In this document: positions 32,139-40,866 of the stretch, one piece after another
Numbering within the stretch: position 1 is the stretch's first letter
Layout: every line of letters starts with the position of its first letter
NCBI RefSeq assembly: GCF_002733955.1
Contig: NZ_NVXQ01000026.1
Span: 1-64,000, forward strand
From: Hoeflea sp.
Lineage (GTDB): Bacteria > Pseudomonadota > Alphaproteobacteria > Rhizobiales > Rhizobiaceae
Direction: 5' to 3'
DNA: 64,000 bases
The notes under the pieces: generated by a model
Seen by the model: the letters and a program-made list of their open reading frames with translations, nothing else
Databases searched by the model: none
Told to the model about the DNA's origin: nothing
Program-made: the position numbers and the translations under genes

Positions 32139-32244
32139 AAGAGTGTAGCGTCAGAGCTGACGCGTTCACGATCACCAAGACATGCACGGCATGGCCGCCC
32201 GTGTCAAAACCTGCCGCGCCTGCCCCGATATCCTGTCCCGCGCA

Positions 32245-33099
32245 TTATGAGGACCCGGCCCCGTCAAACATCTCGCGGATGATCTTTCCGGCATTGCGCG
32301 CCTCGACCTCCGATTCGCGCACCAGCGCGTCAAAATGCTCGGTCAGCGCCGAGACCTGGCGGCTGTCGCGGTAGACCAGGTAGAATTGCCCGACATAGAC
32401 TGCCGCCAGCAGCCGCCCGAAGATCGACACCGGCGCCGAGAACATCTTCTTCGCATCGTAGAAATGGAGCCTCAGCGACGGATAAAGCCGCTCGCAGCGC
32501 CCGGCCATGAACGCGATCTGCTCGGCGCGGGCATCGTGGCCGAGCCCCTGCCAGTAGCCCTCGCCGCGCGCCAGCGACCTGATCTTGTCGATCGAGACAC
32601 AGATCTCGTAATCCGAGCCCGGCGCCCTGAGCCAGTCGACTGTCTCGCGCATGGCGCCGCGCGCCTGTTCCGGGGTCTTGTCGAGAAAGGCCGCATATTC
32701 CCATTCGAGCACCGTTTCGGTCTTCAGGATATCCGGCAGGGTTGCCGGCACGTGACGGATCTTGTGGCCCGCCGCCTCCTGGTGCCAGGCGATGATCTGC
32801 TCGTCCGCCGGCGTCCGCTGCGCCGTTGCCATGCGGAAATTCGCCGACAGCACTTCCGCCGCCGATTCCGGCCGGTCCGAAAGGCCCAGCAGCCAGTCTG
32901 CACTCACCCCCAGCGCCTCCGCGCATTCGGCAGCCAGATGCGCATTCGGCAACCGCACCTCATCCGGCACCAGCAATTGCGCGATCGTCGACCGGTCGAC
33001 ACCTGCCGCCCGCGCCAGCGCGCTGCGGCTCATCCCCGTCAGCGCCAGCCGGGCGGCCAGACGGGTGCGAAACAGCTCTGCGCGATCATTTTTGTGCAT
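32245..33099 (-). CDS. XRE-type helix-turn-helix transcriptional regulator
   Basis: The protein has 284 residues. The HTH domain (about 12-70) reads RLAARLALTGMSRSALARAAGVDRSTIAQLL. The rest contains no named sensor domain that I recognise, but shows conserved-looking stretches (HKIRHVPATLPDILKTE and FYDAKKMFSAPVSIFGRLLAAVYVG), suggesting a ligand-binding module. It is transcribed away from the DUF2061 gene across 134 bases and upstream of the EamA transporter gene. Confidence 0.8.
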   Translation of the reverse strand: MHKNDRAELFRTRLAARLALTGMSRSALARAAGVDRSTIAQLLVPDEVRLPNAHLAAECAEALGVSADWLLGLSDRPESAAEVLSANFRMATAQRTPADEQIIAWHQEAAGHKIRHVPATLPDILKTETVLEWEYAAFLDKTPEQARGAMRETVDWLRAPGSDYEICVSIDKIRSLARGEGYWQGLGHDARAEQIAFMAGRCERLYPSLRLHFYDAKKMFSAPVSIFGRLLAAVYVGQFYLVYRDSRQVSALTEHFDALVRESEVEARNAGKIIREMFDGAGSS

Positions 33100-33233
33100 T
33101 GCTGACTATTCACACACTTGGTGAAATTTATCAACAAACGCGTGTTTATGCTGCGAAAGTACATAATACCGGCAGCCCCTGAACAGAGCTAGAAAGCCCC
33201 TGTCGCAACCAGCACAGGGAGCCGCCGCAGACC

Positions 33234-33446
33234 ATGGAATCGAAACTCAGAACCATCGCCAAAGCCATCACCTGGCAAGCCCTCGGCCTCACTGTGACCG
33301 GCGGGCTGGCCTGGTTCCACACCGGCAACATGGTAACCGCCATGAGCTTCGCCCTCTCCACGGCGGCCAGCGGACTGGCGTTTTTCTTCGTGCATGAACG
33401 GGTCTGGGCGCGGGTGCGCTGGGGGATTGGCGAGCGGCATGCGTAA
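33234..33446 (+). CDS. DUF2061 small membrane protein
   Basis: The protein has 70 residues and matches DUF2061: RTIAKAITWQALGLTVTGGLAWFHTGN followed by a second membrane helix and the terminal FVHERVWARVRWG. Two membrane segments are expected. Function is unknown. It has its own divergent promoter region shared with the XRE regulator. Confidence 0.8.
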   Translation: MESKLRTIAKAITWQALGLTVTGGLAWFHTGNMVTAMSFALSTAASGLAFFFVHERVWARVRWGIGERHA

Positions 33447-33556
33447 GGAAGACGAAATGCACATGCATGAACAAGCCAGTACAGCCTGCCGGATGATCAA
33501 CGCGCGAATGCCGACCTTGGATGAGACGCACCCCTCCCCACAGGCCGTTCGGCTCT

Positions 33557-34288
33557 TCAGGGGCCTGCAACAGCTGATTTGACACCGACAAATGGCGATT
33601 GCGCCATCCAGTCCTGAGCGGAATTGGTCAGATGCCTGTCGCCCTCGATAAAGGCGGTCTTGGCATCAATGGCATCCTTGACGCTGACATCCCCCAACCA
33701 GAGCGCGACCAGAGTGGAAAGCGGAGCCGTCAGGTAGACATCCACCTCGTGGCCCGGATCATCAGGGCACAGGTCGACCGCATCTCCGTTCGCAATAACC
33801 CACCAGGCGTTGAGTTCGCGCCGGTCCGAAATCTTTACCAGGATCACGGTCTCCCCGTCCGGCAATCCCTGGGTGTTCAGGGTGCGGTGGAAATCCCACA
33901 TGAACCCGCCGACATCGCAGTCCTGTGCAGCAATACTGCGTTTGCGCCAGCGCATGCCCCATATCGCCATGTTTTCCACGATCGGTCCAAGTTCGCGCCC
34001 TGACCGGGTGAGCCTGTATTCTCCGGCTTGAGCCGCAGGAAAGGGCTTTCGGACGATGATTTCCGCCGCCTCAAGCGTTTTCAAACGCTTGCTCAGGATC
34101 GACGGCGACATGCGCGGGATCGCCTTCTGGAAGCCGCCAAAGCGGGTCGTTCCGAGAAACATCTCGCGCAGCAGGAGCAGCGTCCACTTGTCGCCCAGGA
34201 TCTCGGCGGAGGACATTGCGGGGCACAGGCTGCCGGAGACGTTGCGGGGCTTTTCATCCATTGCCGAGCGTAGCGCCACTTGGTTCAC
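33557..34288 (-). CDS. HxlR family regulator with C-terminal SCP2-like domain
   Basis: The protein has 243 residues. The winged-helix domain (about 20-115) has LCPAMSSAEILGDKWTLLLLREMFLGTTRFGGFQKAIPRMSPSILSKRLKTLE and EYRLTRSGREL. The C-terminal half (about 135-230) resembles the sterol-carrier-like domain found in some HxlR proteins. HxlR regulators often respond to electrophiles through cysteines; here C22 lies in the DNA-binding domain and C124 after it. It is divergent to the MddA-like and OsmC-like genes, so it probably controls them. Confidence 0.87.
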   Translation of the reverse strand: MNQVALRSAMDEKPRNVSGSLCPAMSSAEILGDKWTLLLLREMFLGTTRFGGFQKAIPRMSPSILSKRLKTLEAAEIIVRKPFPAAQAGEYRLTRSGRELGPIVENMAIWGMRWRKRSIAAQDCDVGGFMWDFHRTLNTQGLPDGETVILVKISDRRELNAWWVIANGDAVDLCPDDPGHEVDVYLTAPLSTLVALWLGDVSVKDAIDAKTAFIEGDRHLTNSAQDWMAQSPFVGVKSAVAGP

Positions 34289-34410
34289 CCTGACAACTAC
34301 GGAATCCGAAGCGGTTTCATACGGATCGAGAAGTAGGAGCCGCCTTTTACGGCGCCTATCCTGAAACAGGGCCCGGCTTATCGGGTGTTTTCATCGGAAA
34401 GGAGCCCGCC

Positions 34411-35148
34411 ATGGGCCGCTCAGCCACATTTCTCTATGGGATGATCGTTTATGTCATCTTTCTGATCACGTTTCTCTACGCGATCGGGTTCACCGGCAAT
34501 ATCGTCGTCCCGAAATCGATCGATTCCGGCACACCCGGCCCTGTCACCATGGCCGTTGTCATCAATCTGGCACTGCTTTCGGTTTTCGCGCTTCAGCACA
34601 GCATCATGGCACGTCCGGCCTTCAAGCGGATGTGGACACGGCTCATCCCCGAAGCGGCCGAGCGCAGCACCTACATCCTGATGACCTCTGTCGCGCTTGT
34701 CCTGATCTTTGCGTTCTGGCAGCCGATTCCGCATTTGATATGGGACTTCTCAAACTCGATCACCGGCGTCCTGCTGAGCGCGTTGTTCTGGGGCGGCTGG
34801 CTCATCGTCCTGTCCTCGACCTTCATGATCGATCATCTTGATCTTTTCGGACTGAAGCAGGTCTTTGCACATCTGAAAAAGCGTCAGGCGATGCATCCTA
34901 TTTTCGTCAAGACCGGGTTTTACCGGCTGGTGCGCCATCCGATCATGACCGGATTCCTGATCGCCTTCTGGGCCACGCCCAGCATGTCAGCGGGTCATTT
35001 GCTGTTTGCCTGCGTGACAACCGGCTACATCGTGATCGCCGTTCTGCATCTGGAAGAAAAGGACCTGATTGCCAGCATCGGCGATGACTATCGGACCTAC
35101 CGCGACGAGGTTCCCGCCTTTGTCCCCGGCCTCGGACGGGGGCGGTAA
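34411..35148 (+). CDS. mddA: Methanethiol S-methyltransferase (MddA-like)
   Basis: The protein has 245 residues and five or six membrane segments. Family motifs are LQHSIMARPAFKRMWTRLIPEAAERSTYIL, FMIDHLDLFGLKQVF, FYRLVRHPIMTGFLIAFWATPSMSAGHLLFA and LEEKDLIASIGDDYRTYRDEVPAF. These match the MddA group within the isoprenylcysteine methyltransferase/NnrU-like superfamily, which methylates methanethiol to dimethyl sulfide using SAM. A GAAAGGAG ribosome site precedes the ATG. The OsmC-like gene starts one base after its stop. Confidence 0.85.
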   Translation: MGRSATFLYGMIVYVIFLITFLYAIGFTGNIVVPKSIDSGTPGPVTMAVVINLALLSVFALQHSIMARPAFKRMWTRLIPEAAERSTYILMTSVALVLIFAFWQPIPHLIWDFSNSITGVLLSALFWGGWLIVLSSTFMIDHLDLFGLKQVFAHLKKRQAMHPIFVKTGFYRLVRHPIMTGFLIAFWATPSMSAGHLLFACVTTGYIVIAVLHLEEKDLIASIGDDYRTYRDEVPAFVPGLGRGR

Positions 35149-35149
35149 C

Positions 35150-35755
35150 ATGACACTCGATCCCAAACACCTCGCGCAGATCCAGAAATTCGCCACCACC
35201 CCACCACCAAGTGTGCGCGACCGGCAACTGCCGCTGCGCACCCGGTATCAGGATACGCCAGACGCAGCCCGGGTGTTCGATCATGCCCGCACTTCGGACG
35301 AGCAGGTCCCCGCCCACCATCCGCTTCACGGCCATGTCGTCTGCGGCGAAGCCATCCCCGTGGACATTCCGGTTTCAGTGCACCAGGCCGTCGGCGGAGA
35401 AAGCGATTTTCCCTGCCCTGGCGAACTGCTGGCCGCGGCCCTTGCAAGTTGCCTGGATACGGCGATCCGCCTGGTCGCCAACATCAAGGGGATAGAACTG
35501 AAGCATCTCGAGGTTCACGCGAGCCTTGGCGCCGATGTGCGCGGCGCCTTGATGACCGGCGACAGTGTTCCCGTCGGCTTTCAGAGCGGTCACATGAAAG
35601 TCGAAATTCAGGCGATGGATGACCTGCCGGAAGCCCATCTGAGCGCTCTTGTCGCCGCAGCTGAGCGAAGCTGCGTCATTTTGCAAACCCTTCGTGCACC
35701 GCCCGCAATCGCGGTTGAGCTCTGCAGCGACCTGTCGGCGGTCAAGGCCCGCTGA
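35150..35755 (+). CDS. OsmC family protein
   Basis: The protein has 201 residues from the ATG at 35150. The two peroxidatic-type cysteines are visible in LAAALASCLDTAIRLVAN and AAERSCVILQTLRAP. OsmC-type proteins reduce organic hydroperoxides or bind small thiol-reactive compounds. It is in an operon with the MddA-like gene, so a role in sulfur or electrophile stress is likely. N-terminal residues 1-50 are longer than in short OsmC proteins. Confidence 0.85.
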   Translation: MTLDPKHLAQIQKFATTPPPSVRDRQLPLRTRYQDTPDAARVFDHARTSDEQVPAHHPLHGHVVCGEAIPVDIPVSVHQAVGGESDFPCPGELLAAALASCLDTAIRLVANIKGIELKHLEVHASLGADVRGALMTGDSVPVGFQSGHMKVEIQAMDDLPEAHLSALVAAAERSCVILQTLRAPPAIAVELCSDLSAVKAR

Positions 35756-35920
35756 GCGCAGAGACACCTGGCGGAGGGGAGCTGAGCTGCGCTCCGCTTG
35801 ACCGGCCTTGACCACACTCCGAGGTACAGCTTCGCTCCCGGCTCGTTTCACCAAAGCAAACCTGAAGCATATGGATGAAACGAGCCCGAAGCGATTTTGC
35901 CTGACCCAACCGCTCACCAA

Positions 35921-36062
35921 AATTCTTCAGATCGATGTCGACCTGCACCCAACCGCGCCCTTTCGCGCCCTGGCTCAGCGTCTGCCGGTAGAACCCTCTG
36001 CATGTCGCACCCGCGCTCGCCATGCAGCTGCATCCGTTGGCTGCCGTGAATCGGCTGGCGAT
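35921..36062 (-). pseudogene. Decayed copy of the priA 3' end
   Basis: Bases from about 35921 to at least 36030 closely resemble the last part of intact priA (from about 36662), for example ATCGATGTCGACCTGCAC and CCCTGGCTCAGC in both. There is a six-base deletion and many substitutions. In one minus-strand frame the relic reads RGFYRQTLSQGAKGRG then VQVDIDLKNF against QGFIRQMLSQGPKVRG then VQVDIDPQSF of PriA, but has lost the stop. The flanks 35756-35920 and 36063-36142 hold no gene I can support. It looks like a partial duplication left near its source. Confidence 0.75.
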
Positions 36063-36142
36063 CAGCGTTGCGCATGCCTGAACCCTCCCGGCAGGCCCCA
36101 ACGGACACAAAATCAACCCAACCAATAAAGTCGTACCCGCGC

Positions 36143-36550
36143 CTAGCCCCGGGGCTCGCGGCCGAACCATTGCAGGAATATGGTGCAGCCAAACCAGCTG
36201 CCCGTCAGCAAAAGCAGACGGGTCATCCCGCCAGGTGAATCCAGGCCTCCGACCTGCCCTGAGAGGAAAAGCACCAGATAGACCGCACCGCCAAAAAGCA
36301 GGCTCGTCAAGAACGCGTATTTCAGCGTATCGGGCAATGACCGCCGGTATCTGCCGGTGACCGGGTAGCACCGGTCGGCAAACCAGGAGCCAAGCAGGAA
36401 GACACAGAACACCAGGAAGATCGCCGCCGCACGTGAAACACCCGCATAACCCGCAAAATAGGCGATCAAAGCCATTGCTGCGGCAAAGCCGGAGATCTGC
36501 ATCAGCACGCGCGAGCCGGGAAACCCGCTTCGGACAGTCTGGTTCATCAC
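36143..36550 (-). CDS. Hypothetical membrane protein
   Basis: The protein has 135 residues, starting at the first of two adjacent ATGs with AGGTGG upstream. Four membrane segments are predicted (about 19-36, 41-58, 76-97 and 109-125). No family recognised. It sits between intact priA and the priA relic on the same strand, so it may have arrived or been duplicated in the same event that made the relic. Confidence 0.65.
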   Translation of the reverse strand: MMNQTVRSGFPGSRVLMQISGFAAAMALIAYFAGYAGVSRAAAIFLVFCVFLLGSWFADRCYPVTGRYRRSLPDTLKYAFLTSLLFGGAVYLVLFLSGQVGGLDSPGGMTRLLLLTGSWFGCTIFLQWFGREPRG

Positions 36551-36658
36551 GCACCACCTGACTGGATTTTCACATCGTCACCGGTTGGGGAAGACTAGCA
36601 TTTTCAACCCTGCATTTCAATTCCGGCTGTAGCGAAAGCCCGATGCGGGGCCGGAACC

Positions 36659-38863
36659 CTACAAGAAACTCTGCGGATCGATGTCGACCTGCACCTGCAC
36701 CGAGCCGCGCACTTTCGGGCCCTGGCTCAGCATCTGCCGGATGAATCCCTGCATGTCGCGCCCGCGCTCGCCATGCACCAAGAGCCGGAAGCGGTAGCGG
36801 CCGCGGATCAGGGCCAGCGGGGCTTCGGCCGGGCCGAGCACCATGATGCCGGGCATGGCGGGGGCTGCGGCGCGCAGGCCGCGCGCATGGGTTTCGGCTT
36901 CCGGCCTGGTTGCCGCCGAGATGATCACCGAGGCCAGCCGTCCGAACGGCGGCAGCGCGGCACGGTTGCGCTCGTCGGTCTCGCGTTCGTAAAACGCATG
37001 CGGATCACCCGAGGCCAGCGCCTGCATCACCGGATGCTGCGGCTGGAATGTCTGGATCAACCCGTGGCTCTTGCGCCCCGTCCGCCCGGCCCGGCCGGTC
37101 ACCTGCGACAAGAGCTGATAGGTCCGCTCCGCCGCGCGCGGATCACCGTTCGACAGGCCGAGATCGGCATCGACCACGCCGACCAGCGTCATCAGCGGAA
37201 AATTGTGCCCCTTGGCCACCAGCTGCGTACCGATGACGATATCCGCCTCGCCCTTGGCAATCGCCTCGAGCTCGATCCGCAAACGCCGCGTACCACCGAC
37301 CATATCAGACGACAGCACGATCACCCGCGCATCGGGGAAATGCTTGTCGGCTTCTTCCGCAATCCGCTCGATCCCCGGCCCGCAGGCCGCCAGGTGATCC
37401 AGCGTGCCGCAGGAGGGGCAGGCATTCGGCGTCCGTTCGGTATGGCCGCAATGGTGGCATTGCAGCTGCTCGCGGAACCGGTGCTCGACCAGCCAGCTTG
37501 AACAGTCCGGGCATTCGAACCGGTGGCCGCAAACCCGGCACAGTGTCAAAGGCGCATAGCCCCGCCGGTTGAGAAACAACAGCGACTGCTCCTTGCGCGC
37601 AAGCGTTTCTTCCATGGCTTTCAGCAGCACCGGCGACAGGAACCCGCCGCGCGCCGGCGCATGCCGCCGCAGATCCACCAGCTTGAGGTCCGGCAACCCG
37701 GCATCGGCATAGCGGCTTTCAAGCAGCAGATGCTGGTAGCGCCCCTGCGCCGCGTTCACCCGTGTCTCGATCGACGGCGTCGCCGAGGCCAGCACCACCG
37801 GAATATCGGCCAGCCGGGCGCGCACCACCGCCATGTCACGGGCATTGTAGAACACCCTGTCTTCCTGCTTGTAGGCCGGGTCGTGCTCCTCGTCGACGAT
37901 GATCAGCCCGAGATCGGCGAACGGCAGAAACAGCGCCGAGCGCGCGCCGGCCACCACCTTGACCTGCCCCTCCGCCGTCTGCCGCCAAACCTTTTCGCGC
38001 ATCCGCGGCGCCAGTTCCGAGTGCCACTCCGCCGGCCTTGTGCCGAAGCGGGCGTGAAACCGGTCGAGAAACGCTGCCGTCAGCGAGATTTCCGGCAGCA
38101 GGATCAGCACCTGCCGTCCGGCCCGCACGGCCTCCGCAATCGCCTCGAAATAGACTTCTGTCTTGCCCGATCCGGTGACCCCGTCAAGCAGCGTCGCGCT
38201 GAACCCGCCCTTGGCCACCGTGTCGCGAAGCGCGTCCGCTGCTTCCGTCTGCTCGGCCTCCAGTGCCGGAGGGCTGAAATCGGGATCGGGTGCAGCCACC
38301 ACCGGCGGCGGCGGCAGTTTCACCGGCTCGAACACGCCCTGTTTGGCCAATCCATCAATCACGCTCGGCGTCACGCCCGCCGCATGCGCCAGCCCGCTCT
38401 TGGACCAGGCGAGCCCGTTACCGGCATGCTCGAGCACCCGCTCGCGCGCCGCCGTCAGCCGTTCCGGCCGGTTGCTTGTCAGCCGCAGCGCGTCGATCAT
38501 CGGCTCGGGATCAAACGCCGCCGGCGCGCGCAGCGCCATCCGCGCCACCAGCCCGGGCGGCGACAGCGTATAGGCCGACACCCAGTCGATGAAACGCCGC
38601 ATCGGCTCGACAATTGGCGGGCAGTCGAACACCTGGGTGATTTCGCGCAGCTTGTCCGGGTTGATCACGTCGGCCTCGCCGTCCCAGACAATCCCCGCCA
38701 CCAGCCGCGGGCCGAGCGGCACCTGCACGATCTGCCCCGGCCCGGCCTCCACGCCTTCGGGCAGCGCATAGGAATAGGCGCGCTCGGCCGGCATCGGAAT
38801 GAGCACGGGGACCACCTTGCGGGGAAACAGCCCGCCTTCAATTTGTCGCGAATCTTTGGCCAT
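36659..38863 (-). CDS. priA: Primosomal protein N' (PriA helicase)
   Basis: The protein has 734 residues. It has an N-terminal 3' DNA-binding domain (VVPVLIPMPAERAYSYALPEG), Walker A GVTGSGKTEVYFE near 227, the DEEH box IIVDEEHDPAYKQED, a zinc region with paired CxxC motifs (CRVCGHRFECPDCSS, CHHCGHTERTPNACPSCG) and a helicase C-terminal domain with TQLVAKGHNFPLMTLVGVVDAD. PriA restarts stalled replication forks. It is divergent to fsa across 94 bases. Confidence 0.96.
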   Translation of the reverse strand: MAKDSRQIEGGLFPRKVVPVLIPMPAERAYSYALPEGVEAGPGQIVQVPLGPRLVAGIVWDGEADVINPDKLREITQVFDCPPIVEPMRRFIDWVSAYTLSPPGLVARMALRAPAAFDPEPMIDALRLTSNRPERLTAARERVLEHAGNGLAWSKSGLAHAAGVTPSVIDGLAKQGVFEPVKLPPPPVVAAPDPDFSPPALEAEQTEAADALRDTVAKGGFSATLLDGVTGSGKTEVYFEAIAEAVRAGRQVLILLPEISLTAAFLDRFHARFGTRPAEWHSELAPRMREKVWRQTAEGQVKVVAGARSALFLPFADLGLIIVDEEHDPAYKQEDRVFYNARDMAVVRARLADIPVVLASATPSIETRVNAAQGRYQHLLLESRYADAGLPDLKLVDLRRHAPARGGFLSPVLLKAMEETLARKEQSLLFLNRRGYAPLTLCRVCGHRFECPDCSSWLVEHRFREQLQCHHCGHTERTPNACPSCGTLDHLAACGPGIERIAEEADKHFPDARVIVLSSDMVGGTRRLRIELEAIAKGEADIVIGTQLVAKGHNFPLMTLVGVVDADLGLSNGDPRAAERTYQLLSQVTGRAGRTGRKSHGLIQTFQPQHPVMQALASGDPHAFYERETDERNRAALPPFGRLASVIISAATRPEAETHARGLRAAAPAMPGIMVLGPAEAPLALIRGRYRFRLLVHGERGRDMQGFIRQMLSQGPKVRGSVQVQVDIDPQSFL

Positions 38864-38957
38864 GTGGCGTGACCTTGCCCCCGCTTTGGGCTAAAGGAAA
38901 CCCGGAATTACAGATTGGTGCCGGACCACTCCGGCTTTTGCAGCTTGGGAGTTTGAA

Positions 38958-39611
38958 ATGAAATTCTTTGTCGACACAGCGGACGTCAACGAGATCCGGG
39001 AACTCAATGATCTGGGTCTGATCGACGGCGTCACCACCAACCCGTCGCTGATCATGAAGTCCGGCCGTGACATCCGCGAAGTCACCAAGGAAATCTGCGG
39101 TATCGTCGACGGCCCGGTCTCCGCCGAAGTCGCCGCCACCGAATATGATGCGATGATGAAGGAAGCGGCCGTGCTGGCCAAGATCGCCGACAACATCTGC
39201 ATCAAGCTGCCGCTGACGCTGGACGGCCTCAAGGCCTGCCGGGCGCTGACCTCCGACGGTCACCAGACCAATGTCACGCTGTGCTTTTCGGCCAACCAGG
39301 CCCTGCTCGCCGCCAAGGCCGGCGCGACCTTTATCTCGCCCTTCATCGGCCGCCTCGACGACATGGGCATCGACGGCATGGACCTGATCCGCGAAATCCG
39401 CCAGATCTACGACAATTACGGCTTCGAGACCGAGATCCTCGCCGCCTCGATCCGCACCGTCAATCACGTCAAGGAAGCCGCCCTGATCGGCGCCGATGTC
39501 GCCACCATCCCGGCCTCCACCATCAAGTCGCTGGTCAAGCACCCGCTCACCGACAAGGGCCTCGATGCCTTTCTCGCCGACTGGAAGAAGACCGGCCAGA
39601 CCATCGCCTGA
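38958..39611 (+). CDS. fsa: Transaldolase-like / fructose-6-phosphate aldolase
   Basis: The protein has 217 residues, the short form of the transaldolase family (MipB/TalC). It starts [16 protein letters not shown], has GVTTNPSLI, the Schiff-base Lys in NICIKLPLT (K83), and [32 protein letters not shown]. In many alphaproteobacteria this short protein serves as the only transaldolase of the pentose phosphate pathway; sequence alone does not separate this from fructose-6-phosphate aldolase. A strong terminator follows. Confidence 0.92.
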   Translation: MKFFVDTADVNEIRELNDLGLIDGVTTNPSLIMKSGRDIREVTKEICGIVDGPVSAEVAATEYDAMMKEAAVLAKIADNICIKLPLTLDGLKACRALTSDGHQTNVTLCFSANQALLAAKAGATFISPFIGRLDDMGIDGMDLIREIRQIYDNYGFETEILAASIRTVNHVKEAALIGADVATIPASTIKSLVKHPLTDKGLDAFLADWKKTGQTIA

Positions 39612-39640
39612 CAAGGCCAACCCGATCCCGCGAAATTTTG

Positions 39641-39667
39641 ACGGCCCGGTCACCCCGGGCCGTTTTT
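39641..39667 (+). terminator. Rho-independent terminator of fsa
   Basis: A nine-bp stem (ACGGCCCGG with CCGGGCCGT, loop TCACC) is followed by TTTTT. Confidence 0.9.
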
Positions 39668-39746
39668 GCGCGCACTGGCGCGACAGCCGGGCGCTTTGAC
39701 CGGCTTGCCCAATTCGAAGAAAAAAGAGGAACGGTCTGGCCGCGGT

Positions 39747-40655
39747 TCAGAGTGCCTGCGTCCAGCCTTCCGGCGCAGGCTCGAAAGCCCGGTCCGGGTC
39801 TTTGGCGAGACCGTGCACGGTGTGATATTCGAGCGCCCGCACCGCTTCGGCCGGATCGCCATCCAGCGCATCGGGCATGATCGGCTCGCCGACGGTAAAG
39901 CGGAACGTGTGGTGCTTCTTGTTGAGCAGCTCGTGGAACACGGTCATGTCCCTGAGCTCGGTCGAATGCTTCGACAACCAGTAAAACAGCCCGGAATTGC
40001 GCGCCGAGATGTTGACCGGGATCACCGGCAGCTCATGCCGCTTGGCCAGCGTCACCGCCGACACTTTCCACGGCCGTTCGGTCAGCTTGCCTTCGTTCCA
40101 GAACGCAATCCGCCCCGATGGAAACAGCACCGTGGCCTTGCCTTCCTGCACCGCGCGGTTGGTCAGTTGCAAGGTCTCGCGGGTCTTGTCGCGGCTCTTG
40201 AATTCATCGCGCCATTCCACCGGAATGATGACTTCGTTGAAGCGTGGGTTGACCCGCACCGCGTCGCGGTTGGCAAACACCATCATGTCGGAGCGGCGGC
40301 GATTGAGAAAATCGAACATCGCCACCCCGTCGGCAATCCCGGTCGGGTGATTGGCGACAAGCAGGAAGCCGCCTTTTTCGGGAATGCGTTCTTCACGCCG
40401 GGTCTGGATGTCGAGCTTCAGCAGATCGCTCAAATGCTGGAACGCGTCGCGCCCCGACATCTGCGCCATCGCGTCGGCCATCCGCACCGCGGCGCCATAT
40501 TTCAGGGTTGCATAGAGAAATGGCCGCATCACCGGCCAGGCCGGATGCTCGACCAGCCGGCCACCGCGCTCGGCAATCAGCCGGTCGATGATATGCCCGG
40601 GCCGGCCGTGCGCCAACACCTGCAGTCGGTCTGAAATCTCAGCCACATATGCCAA
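39747..40655 (-). CDS. Lysophospholipid acyltransferase family protein
   Basis: The protein is about 302 residues if it starts at the TTG at 40655, which has GGAAGG nine bases upstream; a GTG at 40646 or a far upstream GTG at 40790 are alternatives. The acyltransferase motifs are ANHPTGIADG (block I, with the H-x5-D spacing of the hemolysin-like group), FANRDAVRVNP, ATVLFPSGRIAF (block III) and PVIPVNI. It probably acylates a lysophospholipid or ornithine-type lipid at the inner membrane. The stop lies 80 bases beyond the fsa terminator, convergent to it. Confidence 0.82.
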   Translation of the reverse strand: MAYVAEISDRLQVLAHGRPGHIIDRLIAERGGRLVEHPAWPVMRPFLYATLKYGAAVRMADAMAQMSGRDAFQHLSDLLKLDIQTRREERIPEKGGFLLVANHPTGIADGVAMFDFLNRRRSDMMVFANRDAVRVNPRFNEVIIPVEWRDEFKSRDKTRETLQLTNRAVQEGKATVLFPSGRIAFWNEGKLTERPWKVSAVTLAKRHELPVIPVNISARNSGLFYWLSKHSTELRDMTVFHELLNKKHHTFRFTVGEPIMPDALDGDPAEAVRALEYHTVHGLAKDPDRAFEPAPEGWTQAL

Positions 40656-40866
40656 TGGATCCGACCTTCCGTGAGTCTGCGCTGAAAAACCTATGCCAAC
40701 AGATTGTGATGCCCTTGTGACATCGTTCAACCGCTTTCGTTTACCCCCCGCTAAGCCCACTATGCAATAGTCGCCTCCAAGATTGGCCACGAGTGTGGCC
40801 GCGCGGTCTCACTGGCTGGGCAAACCCGCATCCGGTTTTGCCCCGGGATGGAACAACGGACCCCTG

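Noticed and set aside
33394-33582. Plus-strand 62-codon frame after the DUF2061 gene
   Set aside because: It overlaps both the DUF2061 gene and the end of the HxlR gene and shows no domain; the short C-terminal version has no clear ribosome site.
35742-36557. Minus-strand 271-codon frame across the priA relic and the membrane protein gene
   Set aside because: It reads through the membrane protein gene in another frame; only the relic part resembles a real protein.
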